A stretch of 54,035 nucleotides of DNA from Paracoccaceae bacterium (GCA_947453525.1 CANGHD010000006.1:1-54035); one strand, 5' to 3'. Shown: positions 28,381 through 39,095, counted from the first letter of the stretch. Notes: generated by a model from the letters alone, not told the origin. A program made the numbers and translations.

Positions 28381-29265
28381 GTGACAGACATCAGCACGGC
28401 CAAAAGATCAAGCGACACACGGACCGTGAACTGGTCGTGGATCGGGGCGATGCCTTATCTTTCCTTCACCTTTATTTTCCTGATCGCACCGGTCTCCTAC
28501 CTCGTCATCGGGGCCTTTCAGTCGCCTGATGGCCGTTTCACATTCGACAACATGGCCGGTCTGGCCAACCCGCAGATTGCAGCCTCCTACTGGCTGTCGA
28601 TCCGGCTGAGCTTCGCCTCGGCCCTGATCGGCACTGTGACCGGGCTGCTTCTGGCCCACGCGCTGATCCTTGGCGGGATGCCTGTCTGGATCAGGCGGGC
28701 ACTGACAACCTTTTCCGGCGTCGCCTCCAACTTCGCAGGCGTGCCGCTCGCCTTTGCCTTCATCGCCACGCTGGGTCGCCTTGGTTTAGTAACCGTGACG
28801 ATGAAGGACCTCCTGGGTATCAATATCTACGGCATGGGCTTTTCGCTGTTCTCATTCTGGGGACTTGCGATCACCTATCTGTACTTTCAAATGCCGCTGA
28901 TGCTTCTGGTGATCACACCGGCGATCGAGGGGCTCAAGAAGGAATGGCGCGAGGCGGCTGAAAGCCTCGGGGCCAGTGATAGCCAATACTGGCGGCTGGT
29001 GGGTGCTCCGGTTCTGGCGCCATCGGTGCTTGGCTGCTTCCTGCTTCTTTTCGCCAATGCCTTTGGCACGTTGGCTACAGTGATCGCGTTGACCGGCTCG
29101 AACTTCTCGGTCGTGCCGATCCTGCTGTTCCAGCAAATACGTGGCAACGTGCTCTATAACCCCAATCTTGGCTATGCGCTGGCACTTGGCATGATCTTGA
29201 TCATGTCGGTGTCGAACTTCCTGTACCTGTTCCTGCGCCAACGGGCCGAAAGGTGGCAGAAATGA
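28381..29265 (+). CDS. ABC transporter permease
   Basis: TM segments; EAAESLGASDSQYWRLVGAPVLAPS (EAA motif); GTG start at 28381. Confidence 0.9.
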   Translation: MTDISTAKRSSDTRTVNWSWIGAMPYLSFTFIFLIAPVSYLVIGAFQSPDGRFTFDNMAGLANPQIAASYWLSIRLSFASALIGTVTGLLLAHALILGGMPVWIRRALTTFSGVASNFAGVPLAFAFIATLGRLGLVTVTMKDLLGINIYGMGFSLFSFWGLAITYLYFQMPLMLLVITPAIEGLKKEWREAAESLGASDSQYWRLVGAPVLAPSVLGCFLLLFANAFGTLATVIALTGSNFSVVPILLFQQIRGNVLYNPNLGYALALGMILIMSVSNFLYLFLRQRAERWQK

Positions 29266-30083
29266 ACCGCCGCTTCCGAATCGGCCCAAGCCTGGTCACG
29301 CTGGCCGCCATCCTCTACTTCTTCGTTCCGCTTTACGCCGCCTTCCAGTTCTCGCTGCAGATGAAGCGCGGAGAACTGTCATTGGCAGCCTATGGGTCGG
29401 TCTTTCAGGATGGGGTCTTCATCAACGCGCTGACCTTCTCGATTCTCGCCTCTGCCGCCGCCATCCTGTTTGGCGCGCTGCTGGTCGTGCCGACCGCCTA
29501 TTGGGTGCGCCTGCGCCTGCCGAAATTGCGACCGGTGGTCGAGTTCATCTCGCTGCTGCCGCTGATCATCCCTTCGGTGGTGCTGGTGTTCGGGCAAATC
29601 CGCATGTTCGGCTCGTCGTCAATCCTGCCACTGACGACATCTGACTGGGGCACCAACCTGCTTCTCGTCATCGGCTATGTCGTGCTTTCGCTGCCCTACA
29701 TGTTCCGTGCCGTCGACAACGGCATGGCGGCGATTGACATCGCCACCTTGACGGAAGCCGCCGAAAGTCTGGGCGCTTCCCGCGCGCGCATCGTCTTCAC
29801 GATTATCTTTCCCAACATCCGCGCCGCCGTCGTTTCGGGCGCTTTCCTAACCTTCTCGATCTGCCTCGGTGAGTTTGCGATCGCCAGCCTGCTGAACCGC
29901 TCCGCTTTCGGCCCCTACATGGTGCAACTGGGTCAGGACCGCGCCTATGAACCGGCCGCTTTGGCCATCATGAGCTTTGCGTTGACCTGGGTCCTGATGG
30001 GCCTGATGCAGGCCTTCGCCAATATGAAGCCCGGACAGGGCTTGTTCCGTCTTCCATTCCAGAAAAAGAGCCCGCGTCCATGA
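29262..30083 (+). CDS. ABC transporter permease
   Basis: TM segments; EAAESLGASRARIVFTIIFPNIRAAV; ATGA overlap with previous gene. Confidence 0.9.
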   Translation: MNRRFRIGPSLVTLAAILYFFVPLYAAFQFSLQMKRGELSLAAYGSVFQDGVFINALTFSILASAAAILFGALLVVPTAYWVRLRLPKLRPVVEFISLLPLIIPSVVLVFGQIRMFGSSSILPLTTSDWGTNLLLVIGYVVLSLPYMFRAVDNGMAAIDIATLTEAAESLGASRARIVFTIIFPNIRAAVVSGAFLTFSICLGEFAIASLLNRSAFGPYMVQLGQDRAYEPAALAIMSFALTWVLMGLMQAFANMKPGQGLFRLPFQKKSPRP

Positions 30084-31144
30084 GCCTTCTGACCATACGC
30101 TCCCTCGTCAAAAGCTTCGGGGCCAATACCGTCGTCAAAGACTTCGACCTGCACATGCAGGACAGCGAGTTCATTTCGCTTCTGGGTCCCTCGGGCTGCG
30201 GCAAGACGACGGTGCTGCGGATCGTGGCGGGGTTTGAAACCCCCTCGACCGGTTCGGTCGAGATTGACGGCCAGAACGTGACCGGCCTGCGCCCCAACCA
30301 GCGCAAGATCGGCATGATGTTCCAATCCTACGCCCTGTTTCCCAATCTGACGGTGGCGGGCAACGTGGCCTTCGGCCTGAAAGTCTCTGGCGTGTCCGCG
30401 TCTGAAACAACGCGACGCGTGGACGAGATGCTGGCGATGGTCGGCCTTTCCGGCTTCGGCGCTCGTTATCCCTATCAGCTGTCCGGCGGCCAGCAGCAGC
30501 GCGTGGCCTTGGCCCGCGCCATCGCGCCGCGTCCGCGCGTTCTGTTGTTGGACGAGCCGTTGTCGGCGCTCGATGCGAAGATCCGCGTTGCCTTGCGCGG
30601 TGAAATCCGTGCCATTCAGCGCGAGTTGGGCATAACCACCCTGTTCGTGACCCATGATCAGGAAGAGGCCATGGCGATGTCTGACCGCGTTGTCGTCATG
30701 AACGGTGGTCGGGCCGAGCAGGTTGGCACGCCGGATGAAATCTACAATCGCCCCGCCAGCCGCTTCGTCGCCCAGTTCATTGGCGCCTTGAACATGCTGC
30801 CCGCCACCCTGCGCGATGCCGCGACCGGCATGGTTGAAACCCCAATCGGTCCCCTGTCGTTGGAACGGTCGCTGCCGCAATCGAACGGCACGGCGCTGAC
30901 CCTCGCCTTCCGCCCCGAATCGCTGCGGCTGATCGCAGACGGCGAGGCCTTGCCGCCGCAAAACTTTTCCGGTCGTCTGATGACGCGCGAATTCCTTGGC
31001 GCCATTGTCCGCTTCCGCGCCGAGGTGGCCAAAGACCTGACGCTGGGCATCGATTGCTTCAACCGCACCGGAGAGACCTTGCCTCAGATCGGCCACGAGG
31101 TCCGGCTGGGCATCCCGGCGCAGGAAATCCTTGTCTTGAACTGA
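30080..31144 (+). CDS. ABC transporter ATP-binding protein
   Basis: Walker A LLGPSGCGKTTVLRI, signature LSGGQQQRVALARA, Walker B VLLLDEPLSALD. Confidence 0.97.
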   Translation: MSLLTIRSLVKSFGANTVVKDFDLHMQDSEFISLLGPSGCGKTTVLRIVAGFETPSTGSVEIDGQNVTGLRPNQRKIGMMFQSYALFPNLTVAGNVAFGLKVSGVSASETTRRVDEMLAMVGLSGFGARYPYQLSGGQQQRVALARAIAPRPRVLLLDEPLSALDAKIRVALRGEIRAIQRELGITTLFVTHDQEEAMAMSDRVVVMNGGRAEQVGTPDEIYNRPASRFVAQFIGALNMLPATLRDAATGMVETPIGPLSLERSLPQSNGTALTLAFRPESLRLIADGEALPPQNFSGRLMTREFLGAIVRFRAEVAKDLTLGIDCFNRTGETLPQIGHEVRLGIPAQEILVLN

Positions 31145-31153
31145 CGCCCGCCT

Positions 31154-32542
31154 TCAGGCACGCGACAGATAGACCGGATTGCTGATCGACCGGCGGAGTC
31201 GGGAAAGTTCCGCATCGGGCGGGGCGGGGAAATCATCGGTTTCCTCCAGCATGGCCGCCTGAACCTCGGCCAAAAGCCTGACCTGACTGGCGCGTGCGAT
31301 GATTTCAGCCCGCAGGAAGCCCTGTGCTTCAAGGTCGAACGTCATCAGCCCATCGGCCGCAATCTCCATCTCGGCAATCACGCCAGTGGCGTCGTTCCAG
31401 ACCAGCAAGTCACCGACGGCGCCCCGCACCTCGGCCACCGCCATCTGCGCCGAGGTTGCCTGCCCGCCCATCGGCACTCCACCCACTGTGATCGACAGAT
31501 GCGGGCCAGTCGGGCTTTCGGTGACATAGCCCCGGCCCGCCTTCATCGCCGCCAGTACGTTGGCCTCACTCAACTCCTCCATCCATAGCACAGTCGTTGG
31601 GCGGGCGAGAACAAACGCCCCTTCAGGGCGCAGCCGCGAGGGCTGGTGATAATCGCTGCCACCTATGGCCGAAATCCGTAGACCCTGCGCCAGACGGTCC
31701 TGATAGCGTGCCAGAGAGATCCAGTTGCCGGCGAGCCATGCCGATTGCCAGACCTCCATGCAGTCGATGCGCGGCAGAGGATGGTCCCAAGGGATCGTCG
31801 GCTTGTCGTGGTTGACCGACAGAAGCCCGCCCTTCCGGGCGACTTCCCCGGCCATCAAACTGACATCTTCGTCGCAGGTGATGCGAAAATCCACCCATCC
31901 TTCGGTGCCAAAGACATTGGCGTGGCCTCGGGCCGTCGTCACCTCCATCGCGCGGACAAAGACCAGATCGGGCGAGGAAGCGTCGTCGAAATAGCTCCAT
32001 TGCGAGATGGTGTTGTGATCGGCCACGGCGAGGAAATCGAGCCCTGCCTGAACCGCTGCCGCATGCAGCAGCGCAGGCGAGCCGGCCGCGTCGGAATGCC
32101 AAGTGTGGCAATGCAAGTCGCCGCGATACCATCCGGCACCCGGGCGGCAGGCGGTAGAGGGCGCGGCGGCAACAAAGGCGGGACGCGGCGAGTCCTGCAG
32201 AGCAACTGTCACAACAACCTCGGCGCCGGCCTCGGGCAGCCGATAAAGGCCCAGCATCACGTTCCAGACCCCTGCCGGCATCGGCCCGGCGAGGTAGCCT
32301 GGCGTAGCGTCATCGGTTGCCACGAAGAACCCATCCCGCGCACCACCCGACCAGCCGCGAAAGCCGCGTTGGGTCGGGAAGGCGCCGGCCCTGCAGTCCA
32401 ACAGCCCGAGGTCGATCACGCAGTCGGGCGCTTTGGGATATGACAGGGTGACATCGACCCGAGATGTCCCCTCCGGCACGTCAAACGGCAGGTACACATA
32501 GTCGCCATCGGCACGGGCCACCTGGGCCTTGAGTTCGATCAT
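31154..32542 (-). CDS. CehA/McbA-like PHP-domain metallohydrolase
   Basis: GDLHCHTWHSDA, FLAVADHNTISQW, LLSVNHDKP, IGGSDYHQPS (PHP metal ligands). Confidence 0.85.
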   Translation of the reverse strand: MIELKAQVARADGDYVYLPFDVPEGTSRVDVTLSYPKAPDCVIDLGLLDCRAGAFPTQRGFRGWSGGARDGFFVATDDATPGYLAGPMPAGVWNVMLGLYRLPEAGAEVVVTVALQDSPRPAFVAAAPSTACRPGAGWYRGDLHCHTWHSDAAGSPALLHAAAVQAGLDFLAVADHNTISQWSYFDDASSPDLVFVRAMEVTTARGHANVFGTEGWVDFRITCDEDVSLMAGEVARKGGLLSVNHDKPTIPWDHPLPRIDCMEVWQSAWLAGNWISLARYQDRLAQGLRISAIGGSDYHQPSRLRPEGAFVLARPTTVLWMEELSEANVLAAMKAGRGYVTESPTGPHLSITVGGVPMGGQATSAQMAVAEVRGAVGDLLVWNDATGVIAEMEIAADGLMTFDLEAQGFLRAEIIARASQVRLLAEVQAAMLEETDDFPAPPDAELSRLRRSISNPVYLSRA

Positions 32543-33384
32543 CCTTTGACGCCTCCCACCATGAGCCCCTTGACCAGATAGCGCTGCATCACGGGGTAAA
32601 AGATCAACAGGGGCACCATGGCGACGACGACGGCGGCCATCTGCGCATTGGGTGCGATGAAATCACTGGTTGATGTCGTGTCCTTGCCGGCAATCACGGA
32701 ATTCAGCGCGATCTGCAGGGTGATCTTGTCAGCCTCGGTGATGAACAGCAAAGGCTCGGTGAACATGTTGTAGCGCGATACGATCTGGAACGCGACGATG
32801 GTCAAGACGCCAGGCAGCGCCATCGGCAGGTAGAAATCCCAGACCAACCGCAGATGGCGGGCGCCGTCCATCCGGGCGGATTCAAGGATTTCCTTCGGAA
32901 CCTGCTCGAAATAGGTCTTCATCAGCAGCACCGAGAAGGCCGAGACAGCATCTGAAATCACCAGTGCTGTCAGGGTATTCAAGAGATGCAACTGCCGGAA
33001 CAAGATGAACTGCGGCACAAGGATCACCTGTGACGGAATGGTCAGCGTCAGAAGGATGATGCCGCCGATCAGCCTGCGCCCCGGCAGATCGGGCTGCGCC
33101 AGAACGTAACCCGCGAGCATCGCCAGTCCGACATGCAGCAGCGTGCCCGCCAGTGTCACCAGCGCCGTATTGGCAAAGGGCAGCCACAGGTTCACCCGGG
33201 CGAAAAGGGTGCCATAACCCTCGACCGACCAAAGCGAGGGCCACAACCGCAGGCCGGGGTCCAGACTGTCAAACCGGGTAGAGAAGGAAGTTACCAGCAC
33301 ACTCCAGAACGGCACGACCATGCTGAGGGCGATCAGGGCCATCAGGATATAGGACAGACGGCGGATGCCCTTGCTGCGCAACAT
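32539..33384 (-). CDS. carbohydrate-type ABC transporter permease
   Basis: TM segments; ESARMDGARHLRLVWDFYLPMALPGVLTI; PVMQRYLVKGLMVGGVKG C-terminus. Confidence 0.93.
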   Translation of the reverse strand: MLRSKGIRRLSYILMALIALSMVVPFWSVLVTSFSTRFDSLDPGLRLWPSLWSVEGYGTLFARVNLWLPFANTALVTLAGTLLHVGLAMLAGYVLAQPDLPGRRLIGGIILLTLTIPSQVILVPQFILFRQLHLLNTLTALVISDAVSAFSVLLMKTYFEQVPKEILESARMDGARHLRLVWDFYLPMALPGVLTIVAFQIVSRYNMFTEPLLFITEADKITLQIALNSVIAGKDTTSTSDFIAPNAQMAAVVVAMVPLLIFYPVMQRYLVKGLMVGGVKG

Positions 33385-33385
33385 G

Positions 33386-34261
33386 TCAGAGCCTCGCCTG
33401 CGGGACCAGCAGCCGTGAGACGGCCGCAACCACCAGACACAGCACCAGCAGAACCACCCCAGCGGCGGAGGCCATACCAAGGTCGAACTGCAACAGACCT
33501 TTCTGATAGGCAAACAGGGCCAACGTGGTGACCTTCTCGGCCGTGCGGCCATTGGCCATGAGGTAGGCGCTGTCGAAGGTGTGCAGAGAGCCTTGCAGGG
33601 TCAGCAGGAAGACCACGCCGATCACCGGCGCCAGATGCGGCAGAACCAGATCGCGGATCTTGTGCCAGCCCTTGGCGCCGTCCATTGTGGCGGCCTCGAT
33701 GATCTCCGGGTCAAGCGACATCAGCGCGGCGAGGTAGATCAGAGCGCGAAAGCCCATGTCCTTCCAGACGGTCTGGCCAATCAGCAGGGGCTGCGCCCAA
33801 GGGATCGAGGCAAAAAAGGTGACTGGCTTGTCGATCAGATGCAGGGCGATCAGGGCGGAGTTCACGAGGCCAATCGGTGACAGCGTGTTCATCCAGACGC
33901 CAATTATGATGACCCAGGACAGAAGGTAGGGCGTGTAGATCGTCGTCTGCAGCGCGCGACGCAGCCAGTCTGGCGTGATCTCGGCCAGGGCAATCGCGGG
34001 AAGCAGGGGGAGCAGGGTACCGAAGATCGTGATCCCGGCGGAAATGGTCAGAGTGTTCCAGAAGGCGTCCCAGACGGTACGGGCGACGAATATCTTGTGG
34101 TAATTGGCAAGGCCGACAAATCCCTGCGGCCCCAGCAGCCCGGCCTTTTGAAACGAGAGCCAAACGCCTTGCCCAAGCGGGTAGAACACGAACAGTGCAA
34201 AATAGATCAGAACCGGCGCGACCAGCAGATACAGCGGCAGATGAGTGCGAAGGGCGCGCAT
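33386..34261 (-). CDS. sugar-type ABC transporter permease
   Basis: TM segments; IIEAATMDGAKGWHKIRDLVLPHLAPV. Confidence 0.93.
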   Translation of the reverse strand: MRALRTHLPLYLLVAPVLIYFALFVFYPLGQGVWLSFQKAGLLGPQGFVGLANYHKIFVARTVWDAFWNTLTISAGITIFGTLLPLLPAIALAEITPDWLRRALQTTIYTPYLLSWVIIIGVWMNTLSPIGLVNSALIALHLIDKPVTFFASIPWAQPLLIGQTVWKDMGFRALIYLAALMSLDPEIIEAATMDGAKGWHKIRDLVLPHLAPVIGVVFLLTLQGSLHTFDSAYLMANGRTAEKVTTLALFAYQKGLLQFDLGMASAAGVVLLVLCLVVAAVSRLLVPQARL

Positions 34262-34324
34262 GGAACCTCGGGGATTGGCCCCGCCGTTGCCAGCGGGGCC
34301 GGGATTTTCTTGAGGCCTGTCTGA

Positions 34325-35656
34325 TCAGTCGATCAGCTTGGCGGCCTTCAGCTCTTCCTGCATATGCTTGACGGCCTCGGCACCGGACATTTCGCCCGAC
34401 ATCGCAGCGAAGGCATATTTCTTCAGGATCGGCTCGGCATCGTTCCACTCGACCGGATGCTGCTCGACGGTGGCGCCCGAAGCGACGATCACGTCTTGCG
34501 CGGCCTGAACGCCGGGCAGCAGGCCGAAGGGGTTGGTCCAGGTGGTGCTTTCCACACGGGGCGAACCATGGTCCATGCCGTGCTTCTTGCCCTGCTCTGT
34601 CAGCTCAAACGTGCCGTCAGCCTTGACGGTATAATCGACATCCTTGATCCCCAAGGTGCCCAGAACATAGCCCGGCTGCGAGTGCCAGAACTCCAGGAAC
34701 TTGATGGCATTGTCGACATGCTCGGCATTGGCCGGGATGAACCACAGCGAGGGTTCGCCGCGACGCAGGATGACCTTGCCATCCGGGCCGGGGACGCCGG
34801 CGATGCCCTTGGCTTCGAACTTGCTGTCCGGGTGGTCGGTGTGGACGAGGTTGTTGAACAGGCCAACCCAAGCGTCCCAGTAAGTGACGGCAGCGACCTT
34901 GTCGGTCATGAACAGCCCGCGGAATTCCTTGGAGCCGTTGGTTGCGAACGCCGGGTCCAGCAGGCCTTCCTTGTAGAGCGCTCCGAACCAGTCATAGATC
35001 GGGGCGGCGGCATCGGTGGCATAGGGGATCGTGCGCTTGCCATCGACGGTCAGGTAGCCGGCTTTCACACCAGCGGCGGACATGAAGCCCTGAATGTCGT
35101 ACAGGCCGGCCATCGACAGACCGTAAGCGCCCTTCACTTCCTTAGCCTTGCGGAAGAAGGCCAGCCAGTCGTCCAACGTGACCGGGTCCTTCATGCCGAA
35201 CTCTTGCAGCCAGTCCTCGCGGACCACCGGCATCGTGCCGCCTTCGAACTTGTTCGGCACGCCGTATTTCTTGCCGTCAATGTCGAACAGCGCCCATTCC
35301 GAGGCCGGAATTTCAGCTGTGTTGGACAGAACCGGCGAGGCAGCGACCAGCGCGGTCACGTCCTGGATGGCGCCCTGAGCCACGAAATTCGCCAGCATCG
35401 AGCTGTCGCCATAGACGAGGTCATACTTCTCGCCCGAGGACAGCGCGGTCATCAGGACATTGTCATAGTCCTCCGGCTTGACCATCTCGATCTTCAGGCC
35501 GAGGTGGCCTTCCAGTTCCTTGACGAACTGTTCTTGCTCGGCGGCATCCTTGCCCCCGGTCACGGCGGTCAGAATGCGAAGGTCCTGCGCCATCGGCGCA
35601 GTGGTCATCAGCGCAAGTGCCATGGCGCCAAACGCGGCACCGAAAAACGTCTTCAT
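34325..35656 (-). CDS. extracellular solute-binding protein
   Basis: Signal peptide MKTFFGAAFGAMALALMTTAPMAQ; upstream of two permeases. Confidence 0.9.
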   Translation of the reverse strand: MKTFFGAAFGAMALALMTTAPMAQDLRILTAVTGGKDAAEQEQFVKELEGHLGLKIEMVKPEDYDNVLMTALSSGEKYDLVYGDSSMLANFVAQGAIQDVTALVAASPVLSNTAEIPASEWALFDIDGKKYGVPNKFEGGTMPVVREDWLQEFGMKDPVTLDDWLAFFRKAKEVKGAYGLSMAGLYDIQGFMSAAGVKAGYLTVDGKRTIPYATDAAAPIYDWFGALYKEGLLDPAFATNGSKEFRGLFMTDKVAAVTYWDAWVGLFNNLVHTDHPDSKFEAKGIAGVPGPDGKVILRRGEPSLWFIPANAEHVDNAIKFLEFWHSQPGYVLGTLGIKDVDYTVKADGTFELTEQGKKHGMDHGSPRVESTTWTNPFGLLPGVQAAQDVIVASGATVEQHPVEWNDAEPILKKYAFAAMSGEMSGAEAVKHMQEELKAAKLID

Positions 35657-35915
35657 CGAGACTTCCTCCGAAAGGTGTTGGCAGTTTTCTTGGGCGTCGG
35701 GCAGATCGGCGACGTGAATGTCGGTCCAATCGGCGACTGGTGGACGATCGCCTTCGATGATGACGTCCGGGCTAAGCAAGGGTGACACCAAAGCGAAACC
35801 TTTGCGACACAACTGCAAGGTGCAGCGATGAGGCAGACGGTTGAGGGGCCGAACGCAGGTGCAAATGGCAGCGCAGTGGGCGGCGTCAAAAAGGATTTGG
35901 GGATATGGATATAAA

Positions 35916-35947
35916 ATGAGGGGCTCCCACCCCTAGGAACCCCTCAT
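35916..35947 (-). terminator. strong hairpin, terminator-like on minus strand (downstream of DUF2853 gene)
   Basis: Minus strand ATGAGGGGTTCC-TAGGGGTG-GGAGCCCCTCAT followed by TTTTATA. Confidence 0.6.
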
Positions 35948-36087
35948 CCACCCCACGCGCTCCCAGCACCGCACGTGATCTATGAAAGGTTCAGGACATG
36001 ATGCCCTTGCAAGAAACATAGCAAGATCAGGGGCGGCTGGCAAAGGCCAAGACGTGAAAACTTGACCCTTAACCATGCCCTGAGCGA

Positions 36088-36429
36088 TCAGGCGAATACC
36101 GCTTCCTTGCCGAAATGCTTGGTCAGAATATAGTAAAGGACAGCGCGGTACTTGTGACGCTCGGACCGGCCATAGGTGTCGAGCGCGGCCGAAAGCGCCT
36201 CGTCCAGCGCCGGACCGTCTGTCAGGCCAAGCTTCTTGATCAGGAAGTTCCGTTTGACGGTTTCAAGTTCGGCGGGCGAACTGCCTGCCACAGTTGAAGC
36301 GTCCGCATCGTAAATCGCCGGGCCACATCCGATCGTGACCTTGGTGAGGAGGGCAAGATCAGGGTTGATCTTGCATTTGGTCGTCAGGTCTTCGGCATAT
36401 TTCGCAATCAATTCGTCGCGCTTGCTCAT
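36088..36429 (-). CDS. DUF2853 family protein
   Basis: MSKRDELIAKYAEDLTTKCKINPDLALLTKVTIGCGPAIYDADASTV... KYRAVLYYILTKHFGK. Confidence 0.8.
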   Translation of the reverse strand: MSKRDELIAKYAEDLTTKCKINPDLALLTKVTIGCGPAIYDADASTVAGSSPAELETVKRNFLIKKLGLTDGPALDEALSAALDTYGRSERHKYRAVLYYILTKHFGKEAVFA

Positions 36430-36602
36430 CTCAATCACCCTGTTTGAACGCCCCACCCGCGCTGCCGCACCGATGGCGAGAGAACACTAGAACGGTCAAT
36501 AAAAGGGGCAAGGAAAATGTTTGAGGGGAAGCTGTTTCTCGGCGGAAAAGGAAAGGCCCGCCAGATGGGACGGGCCTTGGTCAGAAAGGGTTCGAACAGG
36601 CC

Positions 36603-38003
36603 TCAGTAGCGGTAGTGTTCGCTCTTGAACGGTCCTTCGACCTTGACGCCGATGTAGGCCGCTTGCTCCGGCTTCAGTTCCGTCAGTTTCACGCCGATCT
36701 TCTTCAGGTGCAGACGGGCAACCTTTTCGTCCAGTGCTTTCGGCAGAATATAGACGCCCGGCGCATAGTCCTTGCCCTTTGTGTAAAGTTCCAGCTGGGC
36801 CAAAACCTGATTGGTGAAAGACGCACTCATCACGAAGGACGGGTGACCGGTGGCGTTGCCGAGGTTCAAGAGGCGGCCTTCGGACAGCAGGATGATCCGG
36901 TGCCCGTTGGGCATCTCGATCATGTCGACCTGTTCCTTGATGTTGGTCCACTTGTGGTTGCGCAGCGCCGCGACCTGAATTTCGTTGTCGAAGTGGCCGA
37001 TGTTGCCGACGATGGCCATATCCTTCATCTCGCGGATATGTTCGATGCGGATCACGTCTTTGTTGCCGGTGGTGGTGATGAAGATATCGGCGGACGCGAC
37101 TTCATCTTCCAGCAGGGTCACCTCATAGCCGTCCATCGCCGCTTGCAACGCGCAGATCGGGTCGACTTCCGTAACCTTCACGCGGGCACCGGCACCCCGC
37201 AGGGACGCCGCCGAGCCTTTGCCTACGTCCCCGTAGCCGCAGACGACGGCAACCTTGCCAGCCATCATCGTGTCTGTAGCGCGGCGAATGCCGTCCACCA
37301 GCGATTCCTTGCAGCCATATTTGTTGTCGAACTTCGACTTGGTGACGCTGTCGTTCACGTTGATCGCCGGGAAGGGCAGCAGGCCCTTCTTGTGCAACTC
37401 ATAAAGGCGATGCACGCCCGTGGTCGTCTCTTCCGACACGCCCTGGATCGCGGCGCGTTGCTGGGTGAACCAGCCCGGCGACAGCTTCAGACGCTTCTTG
37501 ATCTGGTTGTAGAGGCAGACTTCCTCGTCCGAGGTCGGGATCTCGATCAAGTCGGTCTCGCCAGCCTCAACCCGCGCGCCCAGAAGAATGTAAAGCGTGG
37601 CATCGCCGCCATCGTCGAGGATCATGTTGCAGGTGCCGCCCTCGCCGCCGAACTGGAATATCTTGTCGGTATAGTCCCAGTACTGCTCCAGCGTTTCGCC
37701 TTTGATGGCGAAGACCGGCGTGCCCGAGGCGGCAATCGCCGCAGCCGCGTGATCCTGGGTCGAGAAGATGTTACAAGAAGCCCAGCGCACATCGGCACCA
37801 AGCGACTTGAGCGTTTCAATCAGAACGCCGGTCTGGATCGTCATGTGCAGCGAGCCAGAGATGCGGGCGCCCTTCAGCGGCTGCGTCGGGCCGAATTCCT
37901 CACGGCACGCCATCAGACCCGGCATTTCGGTTTCCGCGATGGTCAGCTCCTTGCGGCCGAACTCGGCAAGGGCGATATCTTTGACAATGTAATCCGCAGC
38001 CAT
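36603..38003 (-). CDS. ahcY: adenosylhomocysteinase
   Basis: Full length; [46 protein letters not shown]-terminal KSEHYRY. Confidence 0.98.
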   Translation of the reverse strand: MAADYIVKDIALAEFGRKELTIAETEMPGLMACREEFGPTQPLKGARISGSLHMTIQTGVLIETLKSLGADVRWASCNIFSTQDHAAAAIAASGTPVFAIKGETLEQYWDYTDKIFQFGGEGGTCNMILDDGGDATLYILLGARVEAGETDLIEIPTSDEEVCLYNQIKKRLKLSPGWFTQQRAAIQGVSEETTTGVHRLYELHKKGLLPFPAINVNDSVTKSKFDNKYGCKESLVDGIRRATDTMMAGKVAVVCGYGDVGKGSAASLRGAGARVKVTEVDPICALQAAMDGYEVTLLEDEVASADIFITTTGNKDVIRIEHIREMKDMAIVGNIGHFDNEIQVAALRNHKWTNIKEQVDMIEMPNGHRIILLSEGRLLNLGNATGHPSFVMSASFTNQVLAQLELYTKGKDYAPGVYILPKALDEKVARLHLKKIGVKLTELKPEQAAYIGVKVEGPFKSEHYRY

Positions 38004-38035
38004 GCGGTGCACTCCTTGAAACTGTGGTTGCCGGG

Positions 38036-38064
38036 CAGATAGCACGGCGAGGCCGTTTGGACAA
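38036..38064 (-). promoter_or_regulatory. putative sigma70-type promoter for ahcY
   Basis: Minus strand TTGTCC-N17-TATCTG, 32 nt upstream of the ATG. Confidence 0.4.
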
Positions 38065-38190
38065 CTCGCCCCGCCGACTTATGCTGCAAGATCACCGGCA
38101 TCGGATCGGTGCCGGCAGGGCGAACCCAGCCCGCCTGATTTCTCCGCAGTGCGACACGACCTGCTGAGCGTCTGACCTCAGTCCAGCGGC

Positions 38191-39024
38191 TTATTCAGGA
38201 ACGCGGTTCAGGATCGAATTCCGCAGCACAACCGGAGCGGCAGCCATGATGGCTTGTCGCCCAAGCGGCTGGAAATCGCGGAATATCGGGGGCAGGTTCG
38301 CGCGGCGGGCGAAGATAAAGCCGTCGTGGCTTGTTGTTTCGGTCAGAAAATCGGCCGCGGCTTCGACCCGGTAGCCAAATCCGGTCAATTTGTGCGCGCA
38401 AGTGGCGTGCAGGTGCTGCGAATGGGTTGAGATGAAGATATTGTCCACCTTACCCGTCGACAGCGTCTCGGTGGCACCGGCGAGCATCTGAACTTCGTAC
38501 CCCTGAATGTCAGAGTGCAGGATCGACACGTGCGAAAGGCGCTGGTCCCGGATCAACTGGTCGATCGTCAAATTCTCCGCCCCAACCTTTGCCGCGATGA
38601 ACGTGCCCCGATAGCCATGGCGCTGAAAATTTGCCTCTCCGGCCCGACGCTCTTCATCGCCTGGCTCCACCATGATGACACGGCCTTCGGGGCGCTTTTG
38701 CAGCAACCACATCGAATAATGAGCCCAATATGCGCCAAGTTCCACCATGATCGGGGCGTCCGGCAGGCGCTTCAGGACTTCCTGAAACACAAATTCCTCA
38801 AGTGGTTCGTGAACTCCGCGGTTGATGATCAGAATGTCGGAAAAGCTGCCGTAATAGGCACCTGGACCCCGGAACGGTACGCGGTGGCCATTGTGCAGGA
38901 CAACCAGTCCCTCCGCGATGGTTCCTGCCTGCTCCACCCGTGCGATGCACAGGTTCAGCGGGTCCGACACGATCTCACGGTATCTGCCGACAAAGTCACC
39001 GGCTGCAGCTTTCGGAATCGACAA
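38191..39024 (-). CDS. FkbM-family-like methyltransferase
   Basis: PIMVELGAYWAHYSMWLLQKRPEGRVIMVEPGDEE; SILHSDIQGYEVQMLAGA. Confidence 0.7.
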   Translation of the reverse strand: MSIPKAAAGDFVGRYREIVSDPLNLCIARVEQAGTIAEGLVVLHNGHRVPFRGPGAYYGSFSDILIINRGVHEPLEEFVFQEVLKRLPDAPIMVELGAYWAHYSMWLLQKRPEGRVIMVEPGDEERRAGEANFQRHGYRGTFIAAKVGAENLTIDQLIRDQRLSHVSILHSDIQGYEVQMLAGATETLSTGKVDNIFISTHSQHLHATCAHKLTGFGYRVEAAADFLTETTSHDGFIFARRANLPPIFRDFQPLGRQAIMAAAPVVLRNSILNRVPE

Positions 39025-39095
39025 GTCGATCCCTTTCCACTGAATGTGCGCTCCGTATCAGTAATGCGTAGCAAGCGAGCAAAGGGAGTCAAGCC

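Noticed and set aside
34364-35785. 473-aa plus-strand ORF
   Set aside because: Antisense to the solute-binding protein gene; mirror of codon bias.
36615-38042. 475-aa plus-strand ORF
   Set aside because: Antisense to ahcY.
38004-38190. SAH/SAM riboswitch upstream of ahcY
   Set aside because: Leader is short (promoter about 30 nt from ATG) and I could not match the SAH or SAM-II consensus cores.
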